Below are positions 1-8,795 of a stretch of DNA of 64,000 nucleotides, in pieces. A program made the translations under genes and the position numbers. Source of the DNA: CAWIJK01 sp963836375 (GTDB lineage Bacteria; Actinomycetota; Acidimicrobiia; Acidimicrobiales; RAAP-2); contig CAWIJK010000002.1 of assembly GCA_963836375.1 (NCBI GenBank), positions 992,001 to 1,056,000 of the forward strand, given 5' to 3'. A model generated the notes under the pieces. The model saw nothing but the letters and a program-made list of their open reading frames with translations, ran no database searches and had not been told where the DNA came from. Every line of letters starts with the position of its first letter. Position 1 is the first letter of the stretch.

Positions 1-179
1 CCATCGCCCGGCGCCGGGGCTGGCACGTCGAGCACTGGGCGAGGGCCGCGGGGGGCTCGCACCGGCCCCTCCCTCTCGGCCCGCTGGACTCGGTCCTCCC
101 CGGCGGTGGCCGGCGGACGGCCACCGAGCGGGCGGCGGCCAGGGCCATCGCCACCGGCACCCTCGGGGCGACGTCGTGA
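1..179 (+). CDS. C-terminal end of a HAD-IB-type phosphatase (partial)
   Basis: The window opens inside this gene; only the last 58 codons are present, ending at TGA 177-179. The visible start, I-A-R-R-R-G-W-H-V, resembles the 'NPD..L...A..RGW' end segment of HAD-IB phosphatases, and the intact HAD domain at 10824-12242 has a comparable segment. The stop overlaps the GTG of the next gene by 4 bp, so the two are probably co-transcribed. The catalytic DxDxT motif lies outside the window, so the family assignment rests on a short tail and is tentative. A HAD phosphatase beside a PlsC acyltransferase would suit lipid head-group or lysophosphatidate chemistry. Confidence 0.45.
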   Translation, partial: IARRRGWHVEHWARAAGGSHRPLPLGPLDSVLPGGGRRTATERAAARAIATGTLGATS

Positions 180-1450
180 AGACCCTGGTCTTCGAGCGCA
201 ACCTGCCCCGGTTCGCCGCCGCCCGGGTGGCCTCGGCCTTCGGGTCGGGGCGCGGCGCGACGGTCGGACCGCTGCGGCTCGTCGAGGCCGACCCACCTGA
301 GCTGCCCGGCGACGACTGGCACCGGGTCCGCCCGGTGCTGTCGGGGATCTGCGGCTCGGACCTCGCCACCATCGACGGCCGCAGCTCGCGGTACTTCGAG
401 GACCTGGTGAGCTTCCCCTTCGTACCGGGCCACGAGGTGGTGGGCACCCTCGCGTCGGCCGGCACCGGTGCCGACGGCCGGCCCCTGGCCGAGGGCGACC
501 GAGTCGTGCTCGAACCGGTCCTGGGCTGCGCCGCGCGGGCCATCGAGCCGCCCTGCGCGGCGTGTGCGGCGGGCCGGCTCGGCGACTGCGAGCACGTCGC
601 CTTCGGGCACCTGCGTCCGGGCCTCCAGACCGGGTTCTGCGCCGACACCGGCGGGGGCTGGTCGGCAGCGGGCCTGGTGGCCCACGAGAGCCAGCTCCAC
701 CGCGTGCCCGACCGGGCTGAGCGACGCACGACGCGGTGACCGTCGAGCCGGTGGCCTGCGCCGTCCACGCCGTCCTGGGAGCCGGCCTGGACGACGGCGA
801 CTCGGTGGCGGTGCTCGGGGCGGGCACCCTGGGCCTGTGCGTCACCGCGTCGCTGGCCCACCTCGTCGGCGTCGGGACGCTGCCCGTTGCCGTCGTCGCT
901 GGCTCGTGGGCGCCCGCTACGCGCACCAGCGGCGACTGGCCGAGCGAGCTCGGGGCCGGCGAGGCCCTGCCCCCCGACCAGCTGGCCCGGGCCGTCCGGC
1001 GCCGGAGCCGCTCGCTGGCCCTCGGGGCGCCCGGGACCGGCGCGCCAGCGGCTCACCGGCGGGGCCGACGTCGTCTTCGACTGCGTGGGCTCGGCCGACT
1101 CGATCGCCCAGTCCCTGGCCATGGTCCGGCCCCGGGGCCGGGTGGTCCTGGTCGGGATGCCCGGCCGGGTCCACGTCGACCTGGCCCCGCTGTGGCACCG
1201 GGAGGTGGCCCTCGTCGGCGCCTACGCCTACGGCACCGAGCAGGTGGCGGGCGGGGCCGAACCGGTGCGCACGTTCGACCTGGCCATCGAGGTCGTCGCC
1301 GCCCTGGGGACCGGCCGGCTGGTCTCGGCCACCTACCCGCTCGAGCGCTTCGAAGAGGCGGTCGCCCACGCCGGGGCGGCCGGTCGCCGGGGTGCCGTCA
1401 AGATCGCCTTCGACCTCCGCCCCGAGCCGAGGGCCGGGAAAGGACGCTGA
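176..1450 (+). pseudogene. Zinc-dependent medium-chain alcohol dehydrogenase, frameshifted
   Basis: A medium-chain dehydrogenase can be read only by changing frame several times. Residues 1-180 (from GTG 176) carry the GICGSD catalytic-cysteine motif, GHEV, and a cysteine-rich structural-zinc lobe (C-A-A-C-A-A-G-R-L-G-D-C). The frame then shifts near 715-730 to reach VTVEPVACAVHA and the Rossmann segment VLGAGTLGLC. It shifts again near 905, 940 and 1035 to give TGGADVVFDCVGS and the C-terminal end at 1450. All pieces keep family order and coding character, so either several indel errors or recent decay is present. The fold implies NAD(P)-dependent alcohol or polyol oxidation, substrate unknown. 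GTG 176 overlaps the upstream stop by 4 bp. Confidence 0.75.
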
Positions 1451-1451
1451 G

Positions 1452-3046
1452 ATGAGCCCCAGGCCCGGATTCGTGCTCGAGGTCGACCGCTCCACCCCAC
1501 CCACCTTGTTGTGGAACGGCGAGCGCTACGGCCTCCAACGCCTGCCCGAGGGGAGCCGGGTGGTCTACGCCCCCGAGCCCCTCGACAAGCATCGAGGACC
1601 CGGTGGCGGCCATCCGCCACGCCCTCGAGCACCCGCTCGGCGACAGCCAGCCGCTGTCGGCTGCTGCTGCGGGCCGGTATGCGCCTCACCATCTGCTTCG
1701 ACGACATCTCCCTGCCCCTCCCCCCCATGCAGGCCCCCGACGTCCGCCAGCTGGTCATCGAGGAGGTCCTCGACATGGCGGCGGCGGCCGGGGTGGACGA
1801 CGTGGTGCTCATCGCCGCCTTGGCCCTGCACCGCCGGATGACCGAAGCCGAGCTCCGCCACGCCCTCGGCAACCGGGTCTACGACGCCTTCGCGCCCTAC
1901 GGCCTCCTCACCCAGCACGACGCCGAGGACCCCGACAACCTGGTCGACCTCGGCCGGACCGACCAGGGCGAGGACGTCGAGATCAACAAGCGGGCGGCCA
2001 CCAGCGACCTGCTGGTCTACGTCAACATCAACCTGGTGGCCATGGACGGCGGCCACAAGAGCGTGGCCACCGGCCTGGCCAGCTACAAGAGCCTGCGGCA
2101 CCACCACAACCCCAAGACCATGCGGCACTCGCAGGTCGTTCATGGACGCGCCGGCCTCCGAGCTGCACTCCTCCAACTGGCGGATGGGCCGGCTGATCGC
2201 CGAGAGCGGCGTCAAGGTCTTCCAGATCGAGACCACCCTCAACACCGACACCTTCCCGCCCGCCGTTCAGCTTCCTGCAAAAGCGCGAGTGGGAGTGGTC
2301 GTTGCGGGACCGGGCCACCTTCGCCGCCGTCGGCGGCGGCGCTCGACCGCACGCCGGACCGGGTGGCCCGCCAGATCTTCCAGTCGATCAAGTCGCCCCA
2401 CGCCATGACGTCGGTCCAGGCCGGCGAGGTCGAGGCGGTCCACGCCGTCACCACGGCCAACGTCTGGGAGCAGCAGGGGGTCGAGGTCTAGGGCCAGACC
2501 GACATCTTGACCATGGGCCTGCCCTACATCTGCCCGTACAACGTCAACTCGATCATGAACCCGATCCTCGTGGCCTGCCTCGGCCTCGGGTACTTCTTCA
2601 ACCTCTACCGGGGCAAGCCGCTGGTACGCGAGGGCGGGGTGCTCATCATGCACCACCCCACGCCGTGGGACTTCCACCCCGCCCACCACCCGAGCTACAT
2701 CGACTTCTTCGAGCAGGTCCTCTCCGAGACGACCGACCCCGCCCGAATGTCCAAGGTCTACGAGGAGTCCTTCGCCACCGACCCGTGGTACATCCACCTC
2801 TACCGAACCGGCCACGCCTACCACGGCGTCCACCCCTTCTACATGTGGTACTGGTGCGCCCACGCGCCTCGAGCACCTCGGCCGGGTGATCGTCGTCGGG
2901 GGCAACCCGAAGGCCGTCCGGCGCATGGGCTTCTCGCCGGCCACGACCTTCGACGATGCCCTCGAGATGGCCCGCGACGTGGTCGGGCCGTCGCCCACCC
3001 TCACCCACCTGCACACCCCCCCCTCTTGATGGCGGACGTCACGTGA
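1452..3046 (+). pseudogene. LarA-like (DUF2088 / lactate racemase domain) protein, frameshifted
   Basis: Starts at ATG 1452 behind AAAGGA, right after the dehydrogenase. Blocks typical of LarA/DUF2088 proteins appear in order but in different frames: MRLTICFDD, a helix with HRRMTEAELRHALG, and the glycine-rich DGGHKSV element (where LarA has a GGxKS segment). They are followed by long conserved stretches around 2140-2480 and 2500-2880. Frame changes fall near 1590, 1665, 2135, 2262, 2335, 2866 and in a run of eight C at 3016-3023; an in-frame TAG lies at 2489-2491. Correcting the C-run gives an end at 3046 that overlaps the next GTG by 4 bp, supporting that reading. LarA enzymes racemise or epimerise 2-hydroxy acids with a nickel-pincer cofactor; no larB/C/E is seen here, so activity and substrate are unknown. 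Confidence 0.7.
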
Positions 3047-4013
3047 GGCCGGCCGACCTCGTGGCGCGCCTCGGCCGGGCCCGGTTTCCGCTCGCCGCGC
3101 CCACCTGGCCCGGCGGCGTGCCCCGGCCGGCGCCCGAGCGCAAGGTGGGCCTCGACTACGACCACGAGTGGTCGCGGCGCTACCCGGTGCGCCTGGCCCG
3201 GGCCGTGGTCCTCGACAACGTCACCCGGCCGGTGGCCAAGATCGTGGCCCCGACCACGGTCCGGGGCATCGAGCACCTGCGCCACCTCGAGGGGCCGGTG
3301 ATCTTCGCCGCCAACCACGCCAGCCACGTCGACACCCCGCTGCTCCTCACCACCTTGCCGCTCGAGTTCCGCCACCGCACCGTCGTGGCCGCCGCCTCGG
3401 ACTACTTCTTCGACCGCACCTGGAAGGCGGTGCTGTGGTCGTTCTCCCTGGCCGCCATCCCGATCGAGCGCTCCAAGGTCAACCGGCGCTCGGCCGACAC
3501 CGCGGCCGAGCTGCTCGAGGACGGCTGGAACCTGGTGATCTTCCCCGAGGGGGGCCGCTCGCCCGACGGCTGGACCCAGCCCTTCCGGGGCGGCGCCGCC
3601 TACCTGGCCCGGCGCACCGGCCGCCCGGTGGTGCCCGTCTACCTCCACGGCACCCGCCACGTGGCCGCAAGTCGGTCGGGGCGCCCGGCCGACCGCCGGG
3701 CGGCTCGGGCACCGAGGCCCGGGGCGGGCGCGGCCTGCGGCGCTCCCCGGTCACCGTGGTCTTCGGGCCGCCCCTGTCGCCGCGCCAAGGGGAGGACGCC
3801 CGGCGCTTCGGCGCCCGGGTGGAGGGCGCGGTGGCCCTGCTGGCCGACGAGGTGGCCACCGACTGGTGGACCGCCCGGCGCCGGTCGGCGACCGGGCAGG
3901 GCCCGTCGGCCCGGGGTCCTGAGGCCCCGGCCTGGCGCCGGGCCTGGGCCCTCGGCCCCGCCCCCGGTGACGAGCACCCGGTGGCCGGCGAGCGGGAGTG
4001 GCCCAAGGTCTGA
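3043..4013 (+). pseudogene. PlsC-type lysophospholipid acyltransferase, one frameshift
   Basis: GTG 3043 overlaps the preceding stop (GTGA). The N-terminal two thirds carry the acyltransferase motifs NHASHVD (HX4D catalytic pair), IPIERS and FPEGGRSPDG, ordered as in 1-acyl-glycerol-3-phosphate acyltransferases. Near 3665 the frame changes and the C-terminal part (RGRKSVGAPG ... to 4013) continues in another frame; one inserted or missing base would explain it. The protein would transfer an acyl chain to a lysophospholipid or related polar lipid at the membrane. Together with the HAD fragment and the LarA-like gene it forms a likely lipid-modifying operon. A second PlsC domain, fused to HAD, is at 10824-12242. 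Confidence 0.75.
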
Positions 4014-4043
4014 GCGGCCGCTGGGCCCGCGCCGGCCAGCCGG

Positions 4044-4049
4044 TACGCT
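4044..4049 (+). promoter_or_regulatory. -10 hexamer of leaderless promoter for aldo/keto reductase
   Basis: TACGCT ends 6 nt before ATG 4056 and no purine-rich ribosome-binding site lies between. This spacing places transcription initiation at or next to the A of the start codon. Confidence 0.6.
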
Positions 4050-4055
4050 CCGCCC

Positions 4056-5081
4056 ATGGACCACCGCACACTCGGACGCACTGGCGTACAGGTCAGCCCG
4101 CTGTGCCTCGGGGCGATGATGTTCGGCGCCTGGGGCAACACCGACCACGAGGACTCGGTCCGGATCATCCACCGGGCGGTCGACGCCGGGATCAACCTCA
4201 TCGACACGGCCGACGTCTACTCGGGCGGCGAGTCCGAGGTCATCGTGGGCAAAGCCCTCTCGCAACTCGACCGCGACTCGATCGTGCTCGCCACCAAGGT
4301 GCATGGCGTCATGGGCCCGGACCCCAACGCCCAGGGCAATTCCCGCCGCTGGATCATCGCCGAGTGCGAGCACAGCCTGCAGCGCCTGGGCACCGACCAC
4401 ATCGACCTCTACCAGATCCACCGGCCCTCCCCCGAGACCGACATCGACGAGACACTCGGGGCGCTGAGCGACCTGGTCCACGCCGGGAAGATCCGCTACT
4501 TCGGGTGCTCGACCTTCCCGGCCCACCAGATCGTCGAAGCCCAGTGGGTGGCCGAGCGCCGCAACCGGGAGCGGTTCGTCACCGAGCAGCCCCCCTACTC
4601 GATCCTGGTCCGGTCGATCGAGGCCGACGTCCTGCCGGTCTGCCAGCAGTACGGCATGGGGGTGCTCAGCTGGAGCCCGCTGGCCGGCGGTTGGCTCTCG
4701 GGACGCTTCGGCGAGGGCAAGGACAACACGAGCCGGCGATCGGCCATGGTCCCGGACCGCTACGACCTGTCGCGCCCAGGGAACCAGCGCAAGGTCGAGG
4801 TCGTCACCGAGCTGGCCAAGGTGGCCGACGAGGCCGGACTGACCCTGATCGAGCTGGCCCTCGGGTTCGTGCTCGCTCACCCCGCCGTGACCTGCCCCAT
4901 CATCGGCCCCCGGACCATGGAACAGCTCGAGTCCCAGCTGAGCGCGGTCGAGCGCCCGCTCACCGGCGCTGTCCTCGACCGCATCGACGAGATCGTCCCG
5001 CCCGGCACCGACCTCAACCGGGGCGATGGACCCTGGGAGCCACCGTCGATCACCGACAAGGCCCGGCGCCGGCGCACCTGA
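4056..5081 (+). CDS. Aldo/keto reductase
   Basis: 341 residues, the normal size for the family. The N-terminus GRTGVQVSPLCLGAMMFG is the usual AKR opening. The catalytic tetrad is visible: Asp and Tyr in DTADVYSGG, Lys in LATKVHG, and His in LYQIHRP. The C-terminal GPRTMEQLESQL segment binds the NADP phosphate in related enzymes. It should reduce aldehydes or ketones with NADPH in the cytoplasm; no substrate can be assigned. ATG 4056 is preceded by a leaderless-type promoter, so it is transcribed separately from the damaged cluster upstream. Confidence 0.9.
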   Translation: MDHRTLGRTGVQVSPLCLGAMMFGAWGNTDHEDSVRIIHRAVDAGINLIDTADVYSGGESEVIVGKALSQLDRDSIVLATKVHGVMGPDPNAQGNSRRWIIAECEHSLQRLGTDHIDLYQIHRPSPETDIDETLGALSDLVHAGKIRYFGCSTFPAHQIVEAQWVAERRNRERFVTEQPPYSILVRSIEADVLPVCQQYGMGVLSWSPLAGGWLSGRFGEGKDNTSRRSAMVPDRYDLSRPGNQRKVEVVTELAKVADEAGLTLIELALGFVLAHPAVTCPIIGPRTMEQLESQLSAVERPLTGAVLDRIDEIVPPGTDLNRGDGPWEPPSITDKARRRRT

Positions 5082-5148
5082 GGCCGGTGTGATCCGGGCC
5101 GTCGCCCACTCGTCAGGGTCCCGCGACCCCAGGTGACCGCCCCGCCGT

Positions 5149-5154
5149 TAGCAT
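5149..5154 (+). promoter_or_regulatory. Possible -10 element upstream of small membrane protein gene
   Basis: TAGCAT lies 44 nt upstream of ATG 5199, giving a short 5' leader that contains a purine-rich ribosome-binding site (GCAGAGGGAG). This is a leadered counterpart of the leaderless promoters elsewhere. Confidence 0.35.
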
Positions 5155-5198
5155 CGACACCGGCCGGACGACCACGACCACCCGCAGAGGGAGCCCGC

Positions 5199-5501
5199 AT
5201 GACCCACCCGACGGACGGCGCGACCACCGCCCGGGCGACGCCCGGGCCCTGGACCGACGACGAGCTGGCCGGGCTGGCCCTGGCCGCCCCGTCCGACCAG
5301 CCGCTGGGCGAGGACGCCGTCCCCCTCTCGGTCTACCTGTCGGGGCTACCCGGCCCGCTCCCCAACTGGTACATGCCCCCCGCCATGGGCCACCGGGGCG
5401 GGCGCTGGCGGGGCCCGGTGATCGTGGCCGTCGTCGCCGCCTTCCTCATCATCGACGCCTTCGGGCTCTGCAGCACCTACGGCCAGCTGGTCTTCGCCTG
5501 A
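5199..5501 (+). CDS. Small single-pass membrane protein of unknown function
   Basis: 100 residues. ATG 5199 is chosen because GAGGGAG lies 5 nt upstream; the open frame extends further back but without coding character. The first 70 residues are polar with many Ala, Pro and Asp. A single hydrophobic segment (VIVAVVAAFLIIDAFGL) sits near residues 75-92, followed by a short tail, so the bulk is probably cytoplasmic with a C-terminal anchor. I do not recognise the family. It stands alone between an aldo/keto reductase and a convergent minus-strand gene. Confidence 0.6.
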   Translation: MTHPTDGATTARATPGPWTDDELAGLALAAPSDQPLGEDAVPLSVYLSGLPGPLPNWYMPPAMGHRGGRWRGPVIVAVVAAFLIIDAFGLCSTYGQLVFA

Positions 5502-5522
5502 TCCCGGGCCCGGTGGACCGGG

Positions 5523-6413
5523 TCAGAACCGGGGCAGGCCCATCGGGTTGGGCATCGGGATCTCGCCGGCCGCCAGCAGCGCCCCGGCGACCGGCTTGAG
5601 CAGGCCGGCCAGCTCCTCGGCCGCCCGGCCGTCCCGCCGCCAAAGCGCCGCGGCCAGGCGGTCGGTGTCCGCTTCGAGCCGGGCCCGGGCCCGCCGCCCC
5701 GAGCCGGTGAGCGCCCCCTCGGCGTCGAGCCAGCCCCGCGAGCGCAGCCGCCCGACCGCGGCGTCCCACTCGTGGTCGGTCCACCCCCGGTTGGGCTGGA
5801 GGACCTCCCGGGTGAGGGCGCCGGTCGCCACCAACGTCACGTGGACCTCGCACCCGTCGAGGCCGGCCACCGTCGCCGCGGCGACGTGGCCGTCGCCGCG
5901 GTGCTCGCGCAGGCAGGTGGCGGCCCACCACAGGGCAAGGTGGGCCGGCGCGGGGGTGGGCAATGCGGCGTTGGCGGCGAAGAGGGGGCGCCCGGCGCCG
6001 TCGGCCTCGCCCACCGCGCGCACCGCCAGGTCGGCGGCGCGGGCCAGGCTCGGGTCGGCCAGGGTCGGGCCGAGCAGGCGGCCCAACGCCTCGTCGATCG
6101 CCCCCAGTCGGGCGTCGAGGATCGACGCCGGGGTGGCGAAGCTCCAGGCGTCGGGGATCGAGCGGGCCACCATGGCCGGGGCGAAGTTGAAGAAGGTGGC
6201 CGCCACCACCGCCGGGCCGACCGGGCCCATCGGCGCCGACCGACCGGCGAAGTAGCCCATCCAAAAGCCGCGCAGGCCCGCCGCGCCGAAGGCCCGGCGA
6301 CTCTCGGGGGCGAAGTAGGTGAGCGCGTGGTAGGGCTCGAGCAGCCGCCACAGGTGGCGGGCCAGGCGGCGCTCGGCCCTGTCGGCGGGGTCCGGGTCCC
6401 GGGGGGTTGGCAC
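5523..6413 (-). CDS. SCO6745-family protein
   Basis: 296 residues. The N-terminal pattern RHLWRLLEPYHALTYFAPE followed by FWMGYFAGRSAPMG is characteristic of the actinobacterial SCO6745 family, which has a helix-turn-helix-like C-terminal region but no proven biochemical role. The C-terminal half (TDHEWDAAVGRLRSRGWLD) reads like the winged-helix part. It is divergent from a DinB/mycothiol-type enzyme at 6482. GTG 6413 is preceded by TACGAT with a 9-nt gap, so the mRNA is leaderless or nearly so. Confidence 0.75.
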   Translation of the reverse strand: MPTPRDPDPADRAERRLARHLWRLLEPYHALTYFAPESRRAFGAAGLRGFWMGYFAGRSAPMGPVGPAVVAATFFNFAPAMVARSIPDAWSFATPASILDARLGAIDEALGRLLGPTLADPSLARAADLAVRAVGEADGAGRPLFAANAALPTPAPAHLALWWAATCLREHRGDGHVAAATVAGLDGCEVHVTLVATGALTREVLQPNRGWTDHEWDAAVGRLRSRGWLDAEGALTGSGRRARARLEADTDRLAAALWRRDGRAAEELAGLLKPVAGALLAAGEIPMPNPMGLPRF

Positions 6414-6422
6414 CGGTGGTCC

Positions 6423-6428
6423 ATCGTA
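6423..6428 (-). promoter_or_regulatory. -10 hexamer for SCO6745-family gene
   Basis: TACGAT on the minus strand, 9 nt upstream of GTG 6413. It faces away from the TAGCGT of the divergent gene at 6469-6474. Confidence 0.45.
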
Positions 6429-6468
6429 GGGGGACCGCGGCCGTCCCGAGGGTCCGGGGCCGCCCGTC

Positions 6469-6474
6469 TAGCGT
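6469..6474 (+). promoter_or_regulatory. -10 hexamer of leaderless promoter for DinB/MDMPI-like gene
   Basis: TAGCGT, 7 nt before GTG 6482. This spacing decides the start codon, since no ribosome-binding site precedes it. Confidence 0.6.
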
Positions 6475-6481
6475 GGACCCG

Positions 6482-7138
6482 GTGGGCGAGACGACCGGCG
6501 TCCCGAGCGGCGACCTCGGCCTGGTCGCCGACGCCCAGGCGCGGTTCCTGGCCGTTGTCGAACCGCTGGGCGACCTCGAGGCGGCGGCACCCTCGGCGTT
6601 GCCCGGCTGGACGGTCGGCCACGTGCTCACCCACGTGGCCCGCAATGCCGACAGCCACGTCCGCCGGGCCGAGGCGGCCGCTCGGGGCGAGGGCGTCGAC
6701 CAGTACCCGGGCGGCTTCGAGGGCCGGGCCGCCGAGATCGACGCCGGGGCGGGCCGCAGTGCCCGAGCGCTGGTCGACGACGTTGCCGGCTCCGCCGAGC
6801 GCCTGTGGCGGACCTGGCAGTCGCTCCCCCCCGCCGCCTGGTCGGTGACCTCGCGCGACGTGGGCGGCCGCGAGCGGCCGCTGCGCGAGCTGCCGGGCCG
6901 GCGCTGGCAGGAACTCGAGGTCCACGCGATCGACCTCGGCCTCGGGGTGAGCGTTTCGGACTGGCCCGAATCGTTCGTCGAGACCTGGCTGCCCCGGCTG
7001 CGGGCCGGGGCGACCGGGCGGCTCCCGGCCGGGGCGATCCTCCCCGCCCCGGGCACCCTCGAGCGCCGCGAGGAGCTGGCCTGGCTCTACGGGCGGCTGC
7101 GACCCCCCGGGGTCCCGGACCTCGCCCCCTGGGGCTGA
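6482..7138 (+). CDS. Maleylpyruvate isomerase family (mycothiol-dependent, DinB fold) enzyme
   Basis: 218 residues. The opening (helix, then ALPGWTVGHVLTHVARNADSH) and the WQELEVHAIDLGLG segment supply the His...Glu...His metal site of the MDMPI/DinB superfamily. The C-terminal R-E-E-L-A-W-L-Y-G-R half is the usual helical cap. Family members use mycothiol as a cofactor for cis-trans isomerisation or S-transfer; the substrate here is not evident. Start chosen from the leaderless promoter. It fits a mycothiol-making actinobacterium, as does the Mca-like amidase at 16134. Confidence 0.8.
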   Translation: MGETTGVPSGDLGLVADAQARFLAVVEPLGDLEAAAPSALPGWTVGHVLTHVARNADSHVRRAEAAARGEGVDQYPGGFEGRAAEIDAGAGRSARALVDDVAGSAERLWRTWQSLPPAAWSVTSRDVGGRERPLRELPGRRWQELEVHAIDLGLGVSVSDWPESFVETWLPRLRAGATGRLPAGAILPAPGTLERREELAWLYGRLRPPGVPDLAPWG

Positions 7139-7244
7139 GCGGCCCGGGCCGGGCGGCCCGGCGAGCCGTGTAGGCCAGGGACACCTGCGTGGTGCTCGTC
7201 GTCGGGGGCCGGCTCCCCGGCCGACCCGGGCCGCCGGCGCCCGT

Positions 7245-8795
7245 TCAAAGGACCCGCGACTCGTGGCCCGACCAGTAGCGGTCCTTCAACAGGCGCTTGT
7301 AGAGCTTGCCGCTCGGGTCCCGGGGGAGCTCGTCAACGACATCGACCGAGCGGGGGCACTTGTAGGCGGCCAGGGCGGCCCTGCAGTAGGCGATGAGGTC
7401 GGCCTCGAGCCCGGGTCCGCCAAGCGAGGGGTCCACCAGCTCGACCACCGCCTTGACCGCCTCGCCCATCTCGGGGTCGGGCACGCCGAGGACGGCCACG
7501 TCGGCCACCGCCGGGTGGCTGGCCAGGACGTTCTCGGCCTCCTGGGGGTAGATGTTGACCCCGCCGGCGATGATCATGTGCGACGCCCGGTCGGTCAGGT
7601 AGAGATAGCCGTCGGCGTCGAGCCGGCCGACGTCGCCCAGGGTCCGCCACCCGTGGGGGTCGGTGATCGACGCCGTCTTATCCGGGTCGTTGTGGTACTC
7701 GAAGCTCCGCCCGCCCTCGAAGTAGATCGCCCCCTCCTCCCCTGGTGCCACTTCGTCGCCGTCGGGCCCGACGATGTGGGCCGGGCTCATCGGGCGCCCC
7801 ACCGAGCCGGGGTGGGCCAGCCATTCCTCGGGGGTGATCCAGGTCGCCCCGATGTCCTCGGTGCCCGAGTAGTACTCGTGGATGATCGGGCCCCACCACT
7901 CGAGCATCTGGCGCTTCACCGCCACCGGGCAGGGGGCGGCGGCGTGGACGACGTAGCGCAGGCTGGAGAGGTCGTGGGCCTGGCGCTCGGCGGGTGCGAG
8001 CTTGAGCAGCCGCACGAACATGGTCGGGACGAACTGGGCGTGGGTGACACGGTGGCGCTCGATCAGGGCCAGGCACTCGGCCGGGTCGAAGTGCTCCATC
8101 ACGACGACGGTGGCCCCCAACCGCAGCATCGACATCGAATAGACGAGCGGGGCCGAGTGGTAGAGGGGGGCCGGGGACAGGTAGACCGCGCCGGGCCCCG
8201 CCCCCGAGCGGCTCATGAACGCGGCAATCTGGACCGGGGCCGCGGCCGGGTCCCCCATGGCGGTGCCGCCCAACGCCTTGCGCACCCCCTTGGGCCGGCC
8301 GGTGGTCCCCGAGGAGTAGAGCATCTCGCGACCTTCGGACTCGTCGGCCAGGGCGACCGGCTCGAACGCGCCGACCCGGTCCTCGTAGCGCTCGAACCCC
8401 TCCAGGTCCCCCCCCACCGAGAGGCGGACCGGTACCCCCGAGAGGTCCAGGCCGGCCACGGCCGCCCGCTGGCCGGCCCCGGCGACGAGCACGGTCGCCC
8501 CGCAGTCGTCGAGGATGTACTGGACCTCGGCGGCCAACAGATGGTGGTTGAGGGCGGTGTAGTAGAGGCCGCTGCGCTGGGCCGCCCAGGCCACCTCGAG
8601 GTAGCGGGGGTCGTTGTCCATCAGGATCGCCAGGTGGTCGCCCTCGACGAGCCCGTGGGCCCGCAGCAGGCGGGCCAGCCGGTTGGAGCGCTCGTCGAGT
8701 TGGCCGTAGGTCACGGTCTGGCGGCTCGAGCCCATCACCACCGCCGGGGTGTCGGGCTGCTCGGATGCCCGGGAGCCGAGGTCGAGACGGCTCAC
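7245..8795 (-). CDS. Acyl-CoA synthetase (AMP-dependent ligase)
   Basis: 516 residues. ANL-superfamily motifs are clear: YSSGTTGRPKGV (P-loop, A3), YYSGTED (A5), TLGDVGRLD (A7), and the C-terminal lysine in PSGKLYKRLLK (A10). It activates a carboxylic acid as acyl-AMP and then acyl-CoA; the acid is unknown but FadD-like. GTG 8795 overlaps the gatD stop by 4 bp (GTGA), making this the last gene of a four-gene minus-strand operon with HAD-PlsC, murT and gatD. The upstream extension of the frame overlaps gatD and lacks family similarity. Confidence 0.88.
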   Translation of the reverse strand: MSRLDLGSRASEQPDTPAVVMGSSRQTVTYGQLDERSNRLARLLRAHGLVEGDHLAILMDNDPRYLEVAWAAQRSGLYYTALNHHLLAAEVQYILDDCGATVLVAGAGQRAAVAGLDLSGVPVRLSVGGDLEGFERYEDRVGAFEPVALADESEGREMLYSSGTTGRPKGVRKALGGTAMGDPAAAPVQIAAFMSRSGAGPGAVYLSPAPLYHSAPLVYSMSMLRLGATVVVMEHFDPAECLALIERHRVTHAQFVPTMFVRLLKLAPAERQAHDLSSLRYVVHAAAPCPVAVKRQMLEWWGPIIHEYYSGTEDIGATWITPEEWLAHPGSVGRPMSPAHIVGPDGDEVAPGEEGAIYFEGGRSFEYHNDPDKTASITDPHGWRTLGDVGRLDADGYLYLTDRASHMIIAGGVNIYPQEAENVLASHPAVADVAVLGVPDPEMGEAVKAVVELVDPSLGGPGLEADLIAYCRAALAAYKCPRSVDVVDELPRDPSGKLYKRLLKDRYWSGHESRVL

